DNA of 9,908 nt from Acidobacteriota bacterium (GCA_021851625.1 JAJZCX010000029.1:1-9908), one strand, 5' to 3'. Positions 1 to 6,123 are shown, counted from the stretch's first letter. The notes: generated by a model not told the origin, from the sequence alone. Translations and numbers: made by a program.

Positions 1-41
1 TGGCATTCCTGACGCGCATGGATGACACGCCCGCGCCATCC

Positions 42-121
42 ACACCTTGTTATTCCGACCACGCTCGCACCACGTACACCTTGTCATTCCGAGCGAACGA
101 AGTGAGTCGAGGAATCTGCGG
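42..121. repeat. Degenerate intergenic repeat with tandem units
   Basis: Two 17-bp segments, 42-58 and 76-92, read ACACCTTGT(T/C)ATTCCGA and differ at one base, giving a period of 34 bp. A weaker relative (CATTCCTGA) lies at 4-12. The second unit runs on into GTCATTCCGAGCGAACGAAG and ends in GAATCTGCGG at 112-121. A related element, beginning GTCATTCAGAGCGAAG and ending GAATCC, lies at 3995-4046. I see no open reading frame with family features here. By inference this is a dispersed intergenic repeat of the kind common in Terriglobia genomes. The outer edges are approximate. Confidence 0.55.
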
Positions 122-156
122 TTGTCGTTGTGTAGAACGAAACCCCGCGCACAAAT

Positions 157-196
157 GCAAACCGGGCGGAGGCCGTATGGCCTCCGCCCGGTTTGC
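157..196 (-). terminator. 18-bp perfect hairpin downstream of rpmA
   Basis: Positions 157-174 and 179-196 are perfect reverse complements (18 bp, GC-rich) around the 4-nt loop GTAT. The hairpin begins 16 bp past the rpmA stop codon on the minus strand, which is where an operon terminator belongs. On the minus strand it is followed by ATTTGTG rather than a run of T, so classical intrinsic termination is not assured. It may act as a terminator, as an mRNA 3'-end stabiliser, or for transcripts coming from the other side. Confidence 0.7.
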
Positions 197-211
197 GTGC
201 AATAGAAATAA

Positions 212-478
212 TTACGCCAGTTCTGCGACCGGTTCCACGGCCACGAAGCGGCCCGTGCGTCCGCGATCGACAAACTTCACGTGGCCATCGATGCGCGCGT
301 AGAGTGTGTCATCGCTGCCGATGCCGACATTCAAGCCGGGCTTGATCTTGGTGCCGCGCTGGCGCACGATGATGGAGCCGCCGGTAACCAATTGCCCGCC
401 GAAGGCCTTCACTCCCAGCCGCTGCGCGTTGGAGTCGCGTCCGTTGCGTGAACTTCCGAGTCCTTTTTTATGTGCCAT
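212..478 (-). CDS. rpmA: 50S ribosomal protein L27
   Basis: The product is an 88-residue protein of the large ribosomal subunit. In the L27 family the N-terminal tail reaches toward the peptidyl-transferase centre and helps place tRNA. The protein begins MAHKKGLGSSRNGRDSNAQRLGVK, then GGQLVTGGSIIVRQRGTKIKPG and a GHVKF segment, which is the family signature along its whole length. The N-terminus lacks the cleaved extension known from Firmicutes L27, so the mature tail starts right after the initiator Met. The ATG is preceded by AAGGA with a 7-nt spacer. It lies 30 bp downstream of rplU, the near-universal L21-L27 pair, so the two are cotranscribed. In many bacteria obgE follows rpmA. Here the gene is instead followed by a strong hairpin and repeat sequence, so the operon appears to end. 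Confidence 0.98.
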   Translation of the reverse strand: MAHKKGLGSSRNGRDSNAQRLGVKAFGGQLVTGGSIIVRQRGTKIKPGLNVGIGSDDTLYARIDGHVKFVDRGRTGRFVAVEPVAELA

Positions 479-508
479 TGTGGAATCCTTTCCTAAATCT
501 GCGCCTGC

Positions 509-841
509 TTACGCGCTGGCTGCTGTGTAGCTCTTGCCGTTGACGTGGATCTCGTTGATGCGCACTTCTGTGAAGGACTGCCGGTGTCCTTGCATCTTCT
601 TGTACTGCTTCTTGCGCTTGAAGTGGAAGACGAGAATCTTGGCGGCGCGGTCTTGTTTCAGCACCGAGGCGACCACCTTGACGGAGGCCGGTTTAATCTC
701 CACCGCGCCTGCTTCAGACGAGGTAGCCAGCACGTCGGTGAACTCGATGCTGCCCTCTGCGCCTTCCAATTTTTCCACGCGGAGTACATCTCCCGGAGCG
801 ACCCGGTATTGCTTTCCACCTGTGCGAATCACTGCGTACAT
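509..841 (-). CDS. rplU: 50S ribosomal protein L21
   Basis: The product is a 110-residue, 23S rRNA-binding protein of the large subunit. It opens MYAVIRTGGKQYRVAPGD, the L21 hallmark, and carries the basic segment FHFKRKKQYKKMQGHRQSFTEVRI near residues 73-96, matching family length and order. The ATG at 841 has a strong GGAGG only 4 nt upstream (846-850). Another ATG at 845-843 is out of frame. It is the first gene of the rplU-rpmA pair. A 183-bp gap separates it from the glycosyltransferase-like gene upstream on the same strand. That gap is where its own promoter should be, but I could not pick out a convincing -35/-10 pair. Confidence 0.98.
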   Translation of the reverse strand: MYAVIRTGGKQYRVAPGDVLRVEKLEGAEGSIEFTDVLATSSEAGAVEIKPASVKVVASVLKQDRAAKILVFHFKRKKQYKKMQGHRQSFTEVRINEIHVNGKSYTAASA

Positions 842-925
842 ACATCCTCCAACCCACCGGGCCTCTGCGCCGCAGCGGAGAAAAAATCTTCAGGCAAAAC
901 CATGCTTTGAGTGGCTAGCGGAGTT

Positions 926-952
926 GCCCCAAATGCGGAAAGCGCATGGGGC
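926..952 (-). other. Bulged hairpin upstream of rplU
   Basis: Positions 926-930 (GCCCC) pair with 948-952 (GGGGC), and 933-937 (ATGCG) with 943-947 (CGCAT). This gives a 10-bp stem with a 2-nt AA bulge and a 5-nt loop. It sits 73 bp past the end of the membrane protein gene and about 85 bp before rplU. No T-run follows on the minus strand, so it is a weak terminator candidate for the upstream gene. It could instead be a structure in the rplU leader, where ribosomal protein operons are often regulated. I cannot choose between these from the sequence. Confidence 0.35.
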
Positions 953-1024
953 CGAGCCAGCCTGTGCGCACTGCCACCACGTACAGATTGATGGAATGCA
1001 GGGAACGCGGGTCGCCTAACTCTC

Positions 1025-2479
1025 CTATGGTAACGGGGTTGCGGGCTGCGCGTCAACCGGTATGTGCGCGGCGGGGTTGCGGGGTTGCGCGGATTGAAAT
1101 AGATGCACGGCCAGGATGGCGATCAGCGGCTCCAATGGATGGCGAAAGCGGGCGTGGACGGTGACGAAATAGTAGATCAGCGGCACGGTGACAAAGGCCC
1201 AGACAAAGAGCGCCACGCCGGGCATTTTGCGCTTGCAGGCCAAGGCCAAGCCCAGCAGCCCGGCCACACTGGCAAAGGCAAAGTTGGCCACGCGCCCTGC
1301 CTCCACGTACCAAGCGTCGTCGGAGGGATGGGGCACGCTAATCCAGAAAAAATAAAAGCGCTTGAAGCAATTGCGCGCAAACAGGCCGGGGTCGGCGGCA
1401 ATGGCGGCTTCGGCGAAACGCCCGCGCATCTTTGCGTAGGCCACTTCGCCCATCTGTTGGTAGAGCCGCAGTTGGTCCGGCGATTGGAAGGGATGGTTGT
1501 ACTCCATCAGAAATCCCCGCGCGTCGGGGCCGTTGCCTAGGTACAACTCGGCACCAAAGTTGGCCCGCATGGGAATGAATTGGTGAAAGGCCAGAGCGTT
1601 GCGCACGATCCACGGGGCCATGCAGCCCAGACAGACCAGCGCCGCAGCCGTGGCGTAGGCAATCTGGCGGCGGATGGAGCACGTGCCCAGCAGAATCCAA
1701 ATTCCATTGGCAGGCAAAAAGAGCAGCAGCGAAGGATTGCTGAGCGCAATCAACCCCCAGAGCAGGCCAAAGAGCAGCCAACGCGGCAGCGTGCGCGCAT
1801 CTGCATTCGCGCGTGGCGCGGCTTCCGGCTCACCGATGCGGCGCATCCGCAGCGCCAGCACAATTACCAGCGTAAAGAGCCACGTGCTCAGTGACATTTC
1901 CCAAACCCAGCGCACGGCATATTGCATTGCCGCCGGATACAGCGCCCAGATCCACGCCGCCCAGATCGCCACGCGGCGATTCAGGCAGCGCGCGGCAATT
2001 TCATACGTCGTGCGCGTGGTGAGCGCAGAAAAAAAACTGTTGAAGGTTAAAATCACCCAGGCTGAGCGCAGCGTGAAGATGCCGAAAACGCGAAAGATCC
2101 CCGCCAGCAGCAGTGGATACAGCGGCGCAACCCATGCGGTTGGCCCGGTGTGTCCAGAGAATGGGTCAGCGAAGCCGTAGCCAGTGACCAGCGCGCGCGC
2201 GATGCGGCCCATCTCCCAGCCGAATTGGAAGTGGTCGCCGTACGTGCGAAAACGGTAAGTGTGGGCCAGCGTCATATAGGCGACGCGCACCAAAAATGCG
2301 ACCCAGAAGATCGTCCATGTGGGCAGAAAGGGCTGGCGTTGCGAGTTCGGTTCGGCGGATGGCTGCGGCGATGGCGTCAAGGCTTGACTTCGGCTCGGTT
2401 GGGATGAAGAACTCGTCTCTGGCTTCGATTGTAGCCCGTCGCGGCGGGCGATTGCTTCGCGGGTCGGAATCCGATACAC
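1025..2479 (-). CDS. GT-C / ArnT-like multi-pass membrane glycosyltransferase family protein
   Basis: This is a 484-residue polytopic inner-membrane protein. A polar, Ser/Pro-rich cytoplasmic tail (about residues 1-52) is followed by roughly ten hydrophobic segments, near 53-71, 118-155, 168-186, 195-212, 232-262, 274-292, 398-415, 420-440 and 449-463. The first loop has YGDHF with an acidic residue at Asp82. Later come APWIVRN (288-294) and the GAELYLGNGP segment (309-318). Both are typical of dolichol- or undecaprenyl-phosphate-sugar-dependent GT-C enzymes of the GT39/RgtA-D/ArnT group. By family knowledge such enzymes move a lipid-linked sugar onto an envelope acceptor; the donor and acceptor here cannot be told. 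The start is GTG, directly after an in-frame TGA, so no longer N-terminus is possible. It is divergent from rpmB, 69 bp away. A link to the ribosomal genes is positional only. Confidence 0.8.
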   Translation of the reverse strand: MYRIPTREAIARRDGLQSKPETSSSSQPSRSQALTPSPQPSAEPNSQRQPFLPTWTIFWVAFLVRVAYMTLAHTYRFRTYGDHFQFGWEMGRIARALVTGYGFADPFSGHTGPTAWVAPLYPLLLAGIFRVFGIFTLRSAWVILTFNSFFSALTTRTTYEIAARCLNRRVAIWAAWIWALYPAAMQYAVRWVWEMSLSTWLFTLVIVLALRMRRIGEPEAAPRANADARTLPRWLLFGLLWGLIALSNPSLLLFLPANGIWILLGTCSIRRQIAYATAAALVCLGCMAPWIVRNALAFHQFIPMRANFGAELYLGNGPDARGFLMEYNHPFQSPDQLRLYQQMGEVAYAKMRGRFAEAAIAADPGLFARNCFKRFYFFWISVPHPSDDAWYVEAGRVANFAFASVAGLLGLALACKRKMPGVALFVWAFVTVPLIYYFVTVHARFRHPLEPLIAILAVHLFQSAQPRNPAAHIPVDAQPATPLP

Positions 2480-2480
2480 T
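2452..2480 (+). promoter_or_regulatory. Possible rpmB promoter
   Basis: TTGCTT (2452-2457) and TACACT (2475-2480) are 17 bp apart. Each keeps the most conserved positions of the sigma-70 boxes but matches consensus only moderately. The -10 box overlaps the GTG start of the divergent glycosyltransferase gene. It would give rpmB a leader of about 60 nt. This call is tentative. Confidence 0.3.
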
Positions 2481-2548
2481 CAATACTTGGTGCTGGCGTC
2501 TCGGTTGCTTCGCTGGCGCATCCTCGACAACGAATAGGATTGGACGTC

Positions 2549-2737
2549 ATGGCACAGGTATGTGAAGTTTGCGGCAAGAAGCCGCAGTTTGGCAACAATA
2601 TCTCCCACGCGCATAACGTGACTCGTCGGCGCTGGAACGTGAACCTGCAAACGGTCAAGGCCAAGCTGGGCGCGGCCAACAAGCGCGTGCGCGTCTGCTC
2701 CGGCTGCATCAAGTCCGGCAAGATCACAAAAGCATAG
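2549..2737 (+). CDS. rpmB: 50S ribosomal protein L28, zinc-ribbon (C+) form
   Basis: The product is a 62-residue large-subunit protein. It starts MAQVCEVCGKKPQFGNNISHAHN and ends RVRVCSGCIKSGKITKA. The two CxxC pairs make the zinc-binding ribbon of the C+ type of L28. By family knowledge, bacteria that carry a second, cysteine-free copy often switch to it under zinc shortage; no such copy is in this window. I chose the ATG at 2549 because AGGA lies 9 nt upstream (2536-2539) and the family begins at this Met. An upstream in-frame TTG at 2540 would add only MDV. The gene stands alone, divergent from the membrane glycosyltransferase gene, and ends in a clear intrinsic terminator. Confidence 0.97.
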   Translation: MAQVCEVCGKKPQFGNNISHAHNVTRRRWNVNLQTVKAKLGAANKRVRVCSGCIKSGKITKA

Positions 2738-2784
2738 TTCGCGGTGCGTGGTGGCGAAAGCTGCTGCGCGGAATAGCAAAAGAG

Positions 2785-2813
2785 AAGGCGGGCCTTGGGA
2801 GGCTCGCCTTTTT
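2785..2813 (+). terminator. Rho-independent terminator of rpmB
   Basis: AAGGCGGGCC (2785-2794) pairs with GGCTCGCCTT (2801-2810) around a 6-nt loop, TTGGGA, with one G-T wobble. The hairpin runs straight into five T residues (2809-2813). It lies 48 bp past the rpmB stop, so rpmB is probably monocistronic and the pseudouridine synthase gene needs its own promoter. Confidence 0.88.
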
Positions 2814-2998
2814 GTGCGTTGGAAAGGATGGTTTGTAACAGGTTGGCCCAACTTCTGAGAAGGGAGTTTTTCAGTACCGATCAGGTGTTTCAGCCGAAAC
2901 GTATGCCCATTCAAGCCGCTGTCTGGCTGAGTGGGATGAGAATGACACCTTCACATCTGCCGCACGCTGCAGGCGCCATAAGATTACACTCAAACCAC

Positions 2999-3883
2999 AT
3001 GCTCAACCGGGGCTATGCCTACACCACCATCATCAGCAGCAAGTATCAGGGACGAACCCTGCTCGGCCACCTGGTAAGCCTTTACCCACACTCCACCCCA
3101 GAAGCGTGGCAACAAAAACTGAACAACGGCGAAGTCACCGTCAACGGCGTCTCGGCCAACGGAAGCGAATCCCTCACGTCAGGCCAAACGCTTGTCTGGA
3201 ACCGTCCGCCGTGGATCGAACCCGACGCTCCTCAGCATTTTGAAATCCTGTTGGAGGACGCACATCTATTGGCCGTCAACAAACCTAGCGGACTGCCGAC
3301 TCTCCCCGGCAGTGGCTTTATGGAAAACACCCTGCTGCGCCTGGTGCAAAAGCACACCCCGAACGCAAACCCTGTCCACCGGCTGGGCCGAGGCACCTCC
3401 GGCATCGTTCTGTTCGCTAAAACATCGCAGGTAGCTGCGCAACTCTCCGCAGAGTGGAACACGCCCAGAGTTCAAAAAATCTATCGAGCGCTGGCTCAAA
3501 ACATTGCACAGCACGACGCCTACGAAATTCTCACACCCATCGGCCTTGTACCGCACCCGCGCATCGGTTCTGTGTGGGCCGCTAACCCAAATGGCAAACA
3601 GTCAATGTCATTGGCGAAGGTGATCTGTCGCACGACCAGCACTACAACATTTGAGGTAAGCCTCCATTCGGGCCGCCCTCATCAGATCAGAATCCATTTG
3701 GCATCTATCGGCCATCCGCTGGTAGGCGATCCACTGTACGGCGTAAACGGTCAGCCTCTTGAAAGTCTTCCCGGCCTGCCGGGCGATGGAGGATATTTAC
3801 TGCACGCCCAATTTCTAAAATTCCACCACCCCATCACCGGAGAACAAATGAATCTTAAGGCAGCTTTGCCGTCTGGATTCTGA
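2999..3883 (+). CDS. RluA-family RNA pseudouridine synthase with HRLG in place of HRLD
   Basis: The 294-residue product has an S4-like RNA-binding domain (about residues 17-68, GRTLLGHLVSLYPHS...VTVNG) and then an RluA/YabO-type pseudouridine synthase domain. Recognisable blocks are LLAVNKPSGLPTLPG (90-104), VHRLGRGTSGIVLFAKT (126-142), RVQKIYRAL and GRPHQIRIHLASIGHPLVGD (225-244). The family isomerises uridine to pseudouridine in rRNA or tRNA; the target here is unknown. The catalytic Asp normally in HRLD is Gly130 (codon GGC, 3386-3388). The fold blocks are otherwise intact, so it may be a divergent active subgroup or a non-catalytic RNA binder. I chose ATG 2999 because family similarity begins there. 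It has no evident ribosome-binding site, and an ATG at 2942 or farther upstream to 2795 remains possible. The gene is convergent with the snoaL-like gene. Confidence 0.88.
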   Translation: MLNRGYAYTTIISSKYQGRTLLGHLVSLYPHSTPEAWQQKLNNGEVTVNGVSANGSESLTSGQTLVWNRPPWIEPDAPQHFEILLEDAHLLAVNKPSGLPTLPGSGFMENTLLRLVQKHTPNANPVHRLGRGTSGIVLFAKTSQVAAQLSAEWNTPRVQKIYRALAQNIAQHDAYEILTPIGLVPHPRIGSVWAANPNGKQSMSLAKVICRTTSTTTFEVSLHSGRPHQIRIHLASIGHPLVGDPLYGVNGQPLESLPGLPGDGGYLLHAQFLKFHHPITGEQMNLKAALPSGF

Positions 3884-3893
3884 ATGCGGGTGC

Positions 3894-3943
3894 CCCAGGT
3901 CTCGCTTTTGAGACCTGGGAATTGCCTGGACGGCCAGTCCAGG
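3894..3943. terminator. Tandem hairpins after the pseudouridine synthase gene
   Basis: The first hairpin pairs CCCAGGTCTC (3894-3903) with GAGACCTGGG (3910-3919) perfectly around a 6-nt GCTTTT loop. The second pairs CCTGGAC (3925-3931) with GTCCAGG (3937-3943) around GGCCA. They start 11 bp past the stop codon and lie between two convergent genes, so they could end transcription from either side. Neither has a T-run. The CCTGG and CCAGG parts of the two stems could also pair with each other. The arrangement resembles REP-like intergenic elements as much as a terminator. Confidence 0.5.
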
Positions 3944-3994
3944 GTGGGTGAAGGAAGCTCTGCTTCTATCGAGGCATGCATTTCTCTCGAAAGA

Positions 3995-4050
3995 GTCATT
4001 CAGAGCGAAGGGCAGTCGCCAAGCGACTGACCGAAGAGAAGAATCCAGAG
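3995..4050. repeat. Second copy of the dispersed GTCATTC...GAATCC repeat, with an inner hairpin
   Basis: The element reads GTCATTCAGAGCGAAG at its left end and GAAGAATCC at its right end. It resembles the element at 83-121, which starts GTCATTCCGAGCGAACG and ends GAATCTGCGG. Between the ends this copy carries a perfect hairpin, CAGTCGC (4013-4019) with GCGACTG (4023-4029) and a 3-nt loop. The rest of the 3884-4114 gap shows no gene. The short open frames here lack any family features. Confidence 0.5.
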
Positions 4051-4114
4051 GATGATGGCTCGATCCACAATTCCAAGCCTCCTTCGAGTGCGGTTCCTTT
4101 CTTAACGTGCAAGT

Positions 4115-4573
4115 TCATTCTGGTGCAAGATCAAATGCAGGTCGCAAGCTGCCGTCCATGTAGAACGGAACGGAAGTGTGTTCGTGGACGATCTGCCAGG
4201 CACTCTCTTTGCGCACAAAACAGAGAGTCTCGCGCATCCAGAAGCTGACGCGCTGCTCGACGCCTTTTTTGTTCCCGGCCAGGCGCATGTAGCCGTGACA
4301 GAAGGCAGTATCTCCGGCAACCGTGACCTCAAAATCGCGCGGTTCTATCTCGATGGGGCCATCCCAAGTATCGAGCCAGGCCTGTGTGTCTTCCAGGTCG
4401 ATTCCATGATGGATGAGCGGCGGAGCAAGGCTGAAGATGGCTGCGTTGGGAGTGTAGGACGCAGCAATATCTTGCACGCTTTTGCTGTATCGCGCCCGCG
4501 CCATACTGGCGATCAGGGCGAGAATCGTGGATGTATCCTGCTGTGTTGTGTCTGTCACCGTTGCGGTGGTCAT
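4115..4573 (-). CDS. SnoaL/NTF2-like (YybH-type, ketosteroid-isomerase fold) protein
   Basis: This is a 152-residue protein with no signal peptide, probably cytosolic. It has the pattern of the NTF2-like superfamily: an N-terminal helical part (about residues 13-40, ending DIAASYTPNAAIF), a loop with PPLIHHGIDLEDTQAWLDTWDG, then strands including FEVTVAGDTAFCHGYMRLAG (81-100) and RVSFWMRETLCFVRKESAWQIVHEHTSVPF (108-137). The WxIVHEHxSxPF ending is typical of the YybH/SnoaL_3 branch. Members range from isomerases to binding proteins, so no reaction can be assigned. The start is the ATG at 4573, which overlaps the TGA of the TetR-family gene by 4 bp. That indicates translational coupling and joint control. 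The upstream extension to 4642 lies inside the regulator gene and shows no family features. Its function is probably linked to the ligand sensed by the regulator; that is inference. Confidence 0.85.
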   Translation of the reverse strand: MTTATVTDTTQQDTSTILALIASMARARYSKSVQDIAASYTPNAAIFSLAPPLIHHGIDLEDTQAWLDTWDGPIEIEPRDFEVTVAGDTAFCHGYMRLAGNKKGVEQRVSFWMRETLCFVRKESAWQIVHEHTSVPFYMDGSLRPAFDLAPE

Positions 4574-5193
4574 GATGGTTTCTCCTCGGTGTTGGATTGG
4601 GTGAACAGCAGTTCCAGATATCTGCGCAGATGATCGATACAATTAGCGGCAACGTCGGAGCGATGCTGCGCTTTTGCCAGAATGAACGCGCCTTGGATCA
4701 CGGCCTGCGTGTACAGGGCTAAACTCCTGGCCGTCCAGTCAGCATGAATGCTGGATTGGCACATGGCTTCGGCAATATCCGCTTCGAGCGTGGCGGCGTG
4801 GTCGCGGATGCTTTTGTCGCAGGCCTCCCGAAGCAGAGGATGCGTGTCGTAGACCTCCTGCACCATCGTGCCGACCAGGCAGGTAAACTGAGGCAACTCT
4901 CCCATGAGGAGTGCCTTGCGGAAATCGACATATGCCAACAAACGGCCCAGCGGATCAGCGACGGCATGATACGGGGCGGCTGCAAATAGGCGACTCGTTA
5001 CCACGCCCCAATACTCCGCTGCTGCCAGTGCCAGGTCTTCTTTGCTCTTGAAGTGATGAAAAAAGCTGCCCTTGGTAAGGCCAGCCGCCTCGCAGATGTC
5101 TTCAATGCGAGTTGCCGTGTAGCCCTTGGCGCGGATGACGTGCAGGGCCGCGTCTAAGAGCTTGGTTTTCGATTCGTGGAGCGTGTTGTCCAT
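4570..5193 (-). CDS. TetR-family transcriptional regulator
   Basis: The product is a 207-residue dimeric DNA-binding repressor, by family. Residues 9-55 form the TetR helix-turn-helix: KTKLLDAALHVIRAKGYTATRIEDICEAAGLTKGSFFHHFKSKEDL, with the recognition segment GLTKGSFFHHFKSKEDL. The remainder is helical and variable, as expected of the ligand-binding and dimerisation part (for example LGRLLAYVDFRKALLMGELPQFTCLVGTMVQEVY). The ligand cannot be read from it. The start codon at 5193 lies 4 bp from a 42-bp inverted repeat that also holds the promoter and ribosome-binding site, so tight autorepression is very likely. The gene is followed with a 4-bp overlap by a small NTF2-like protein. A 303-bp gap separates it from the YdeI-like gene upstream on the same strand. 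Confidence 0.94.
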   Translation of the reverse strand: MDNTLHESKTKLLDAALHVIRAKGYTATRIEDICEAAGLTKGSFFHHFKSKEDLALAAAEYWGVVTSRLFAAAPYHAVADPLGRLLAYVDFRKALLMGELPQFTCLVGTMVQEVYDTHPLLREACDKSIRDHAATLEADIAEAMCQSSIHADWTARSLALYTQAVIQGAFILAKAQHRSDVAANCIDHLRRYLELLFTQSNTEEKPS

Positions 5194-5197
5194 ATAG

Positions 5198-5239
5198 CAA
5201 TACCTACTGGTTGGTATGTATACCGACCAGTAGGTATTG
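5198..5239 (-). promoter_or_regulatory. TetR-type operator: 42-bp inverted repeat
   Basis: The 19-nt arms 5198-5216 (CAATACCTACTGGTTGGTA) and 5221-5239 (TACCGACCAGTAGGTATTG) are reverse complements with a single mismatch and flank the 4-nt centre TGTA. Each arm contains a smaller imperfect palindrome, TACCnACnnGTnGGTA, of the size of one TetR dimer site. The whole could hold two dimers. It covers the -10 box and ribosome-binding site of the adjacent regulator gene. Confidence 0.85.
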
Positions 5240-5245
5240 TGTCAA
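5217..5245 (-). promoter_or_regulatory. Promoter of the tetR-snoaL transcript
   Basis: On the minus strand a perfect -35 box TTGACA (5245-5240) is followed after exactly 17 bp by TATACA (5222-5217). The -10 box sits at the centre of symmetry of the operator. Transcription should start near 5210, leaving a leader of about 17-20 nt. That leader contains AGTAGG as the likely ribosome-binding site, 7 nt before the ATG at 5193. Repressor bound to the inverted repeat would block RNA polymerase directly. Confidence 0.75.
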
Positions 5246-5496
5246 GGGAAATCGTCGATGACCTGTTTCCAAGGAGATAGGGGCAAATCTACAGCGAGTC
5301 CTAGCAGGTAAGCATCCGAACTTTGCGAAGTAAAGGTATGGACTGCCGGGCAGAAAAAAAGATCCGTTCATCACCAAGCGTCGATAAGCGACAAAACTGA
5401 ATGACGAGTCATGACCGGTTTCGTGGCATGATCGGATTGTTCCCGCTAGCCTACTTATCGGGATCAAACAGCTACCAAGATGCCCTATCTAGAAAA
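5246..5496. other. Intergenic stretch without recognised gene
   Basis: Between the tetR promoter and the end of the YdeI-like gene I see no credible gene, repeat or strong hairpin. An 87-codon minus-strand frame from 5467 to 5204 crosses the tetR operator and has no family features. I treat it as chance. Confidence 0.5.
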
Positions 5497-6123
5497 TCAG
5501 GGATGTATCTTCTCGTGCCGCCCCAGCATTGCTACAAATAGTTCAATTCTGTGAGCGCGAGTTTCCGCCCGTTTCGCGGTTTGAAGTCGCCAAAGAATCG
5601 CATATCGGTTCGCCCGGTCAAGTCCCTCAAAAAACGCTGCGGCCGCGGGATTAGATTCCAATGCAGCCTGAAAGTCATCTGGCACCGTCGCACCACTTGG
5701 CGAATCGTATGCCGCGTCCCATCGTCCATCTGCTTTGGCATCCTCTATTGCTTCCATCCCGGCGGACTCCATCTCGCCGTTCGCGATCAGTGTAAGCGCT
5801 TTGGCCCGGTTGATCTTCGACCAAAGGCTCTTCTCCGAACGCGGAAGAAATCTTTGCAGCCAAAAATCCTCGCTTTCGGGCCGCTTTTGCCCGTCGATCC
5901 ATCCGTAGCACAAGGCAATGTCTAACGCTTCCTGATATGTTACCGACTCCACATTGGATTTCTTCTTGGCGAGGCGAAGCCAGATCCCCGTGCTCTTGCG
6001 GTGTTCCTTCTTCAGCCAATCGGCCCAGTCGCGCCGGGACCTGAAAAGCCTGATCGGAAAATCATCTTTCGCATTTACCTTCGATCGAGCCGGCACTTGA
6101 ACCTCCACACAATTCTGCGACAT
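5497..6123 (-). CDS. YdeI/OmpD-associated family protein
   Basis: The 208-residue product matches the YdeI/OmpD-associated (OmdA) family along its length. It has DFPIRLFRSRRDWADWLKKEH (21-41), GIWLRLAKKKS (46-56), the core YQEALDIALCYGWIDGQK (63-80), WLQRFLPRSEKSLWSKIN (88-105), and a C-terminal part VPDDFQAALESNPAAAAFFEGL...NRYAILWRLQTAKRAETRAHRI (147-192). Some relatives are annotated as bacteriocin-protection proteins. The biochemical role of the family is not established, so I give none. There is no signal peptide or membrane segment. The ATG at 6123 has no clear ribosome-binding site and no nearby in-frame ATG offers an alternative. It is probably a single-gene unit, 172 bp downstream of the uracil-DNA glycosylase gene on the same strand. 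Confidence 0.88.
   Translation of the reverse strand: MSQNCVEVQVPARSKVNAKDDFPIRLFRSRRDWADWLKKEHRKSTGIWLRLAKKKSNVESVTYQEALDIALCYGWIDGQKRPESEDFWLQRFLPRSEKSLWSKINRAKALTLIANGEMESAGMEAIEDAKADGRWDAAYDSPSGATVPDDFQAALESNPAAAAFFEGLDRANRYAILWRLQTAKRAETRAHRIELFVAMLGRHEKIHP

Noticed and set aside
2795..2998. N-terminal extension of the pseudouridine synthase frame
   Set aside because: The extension overlaps the rpmB terminator and has no similarity to the S4 domain that begins after Met at 2999. A start at 2942 cannot be fully excluded.
3386..3388. Sequencing error as the cause of the missing catalytic Asp
   Set aside because: Not adopted as the main reading because the neighbouring residues form a coherent HRLGRGTSG block and the frame is intact. 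It remains a possibility.
5204..5467. An 87-codon minus-strand frame upstream of tetR
   Set aside because: It ends inside the tetR operator, has no ribosome-binding site of note and no recognisable motif.
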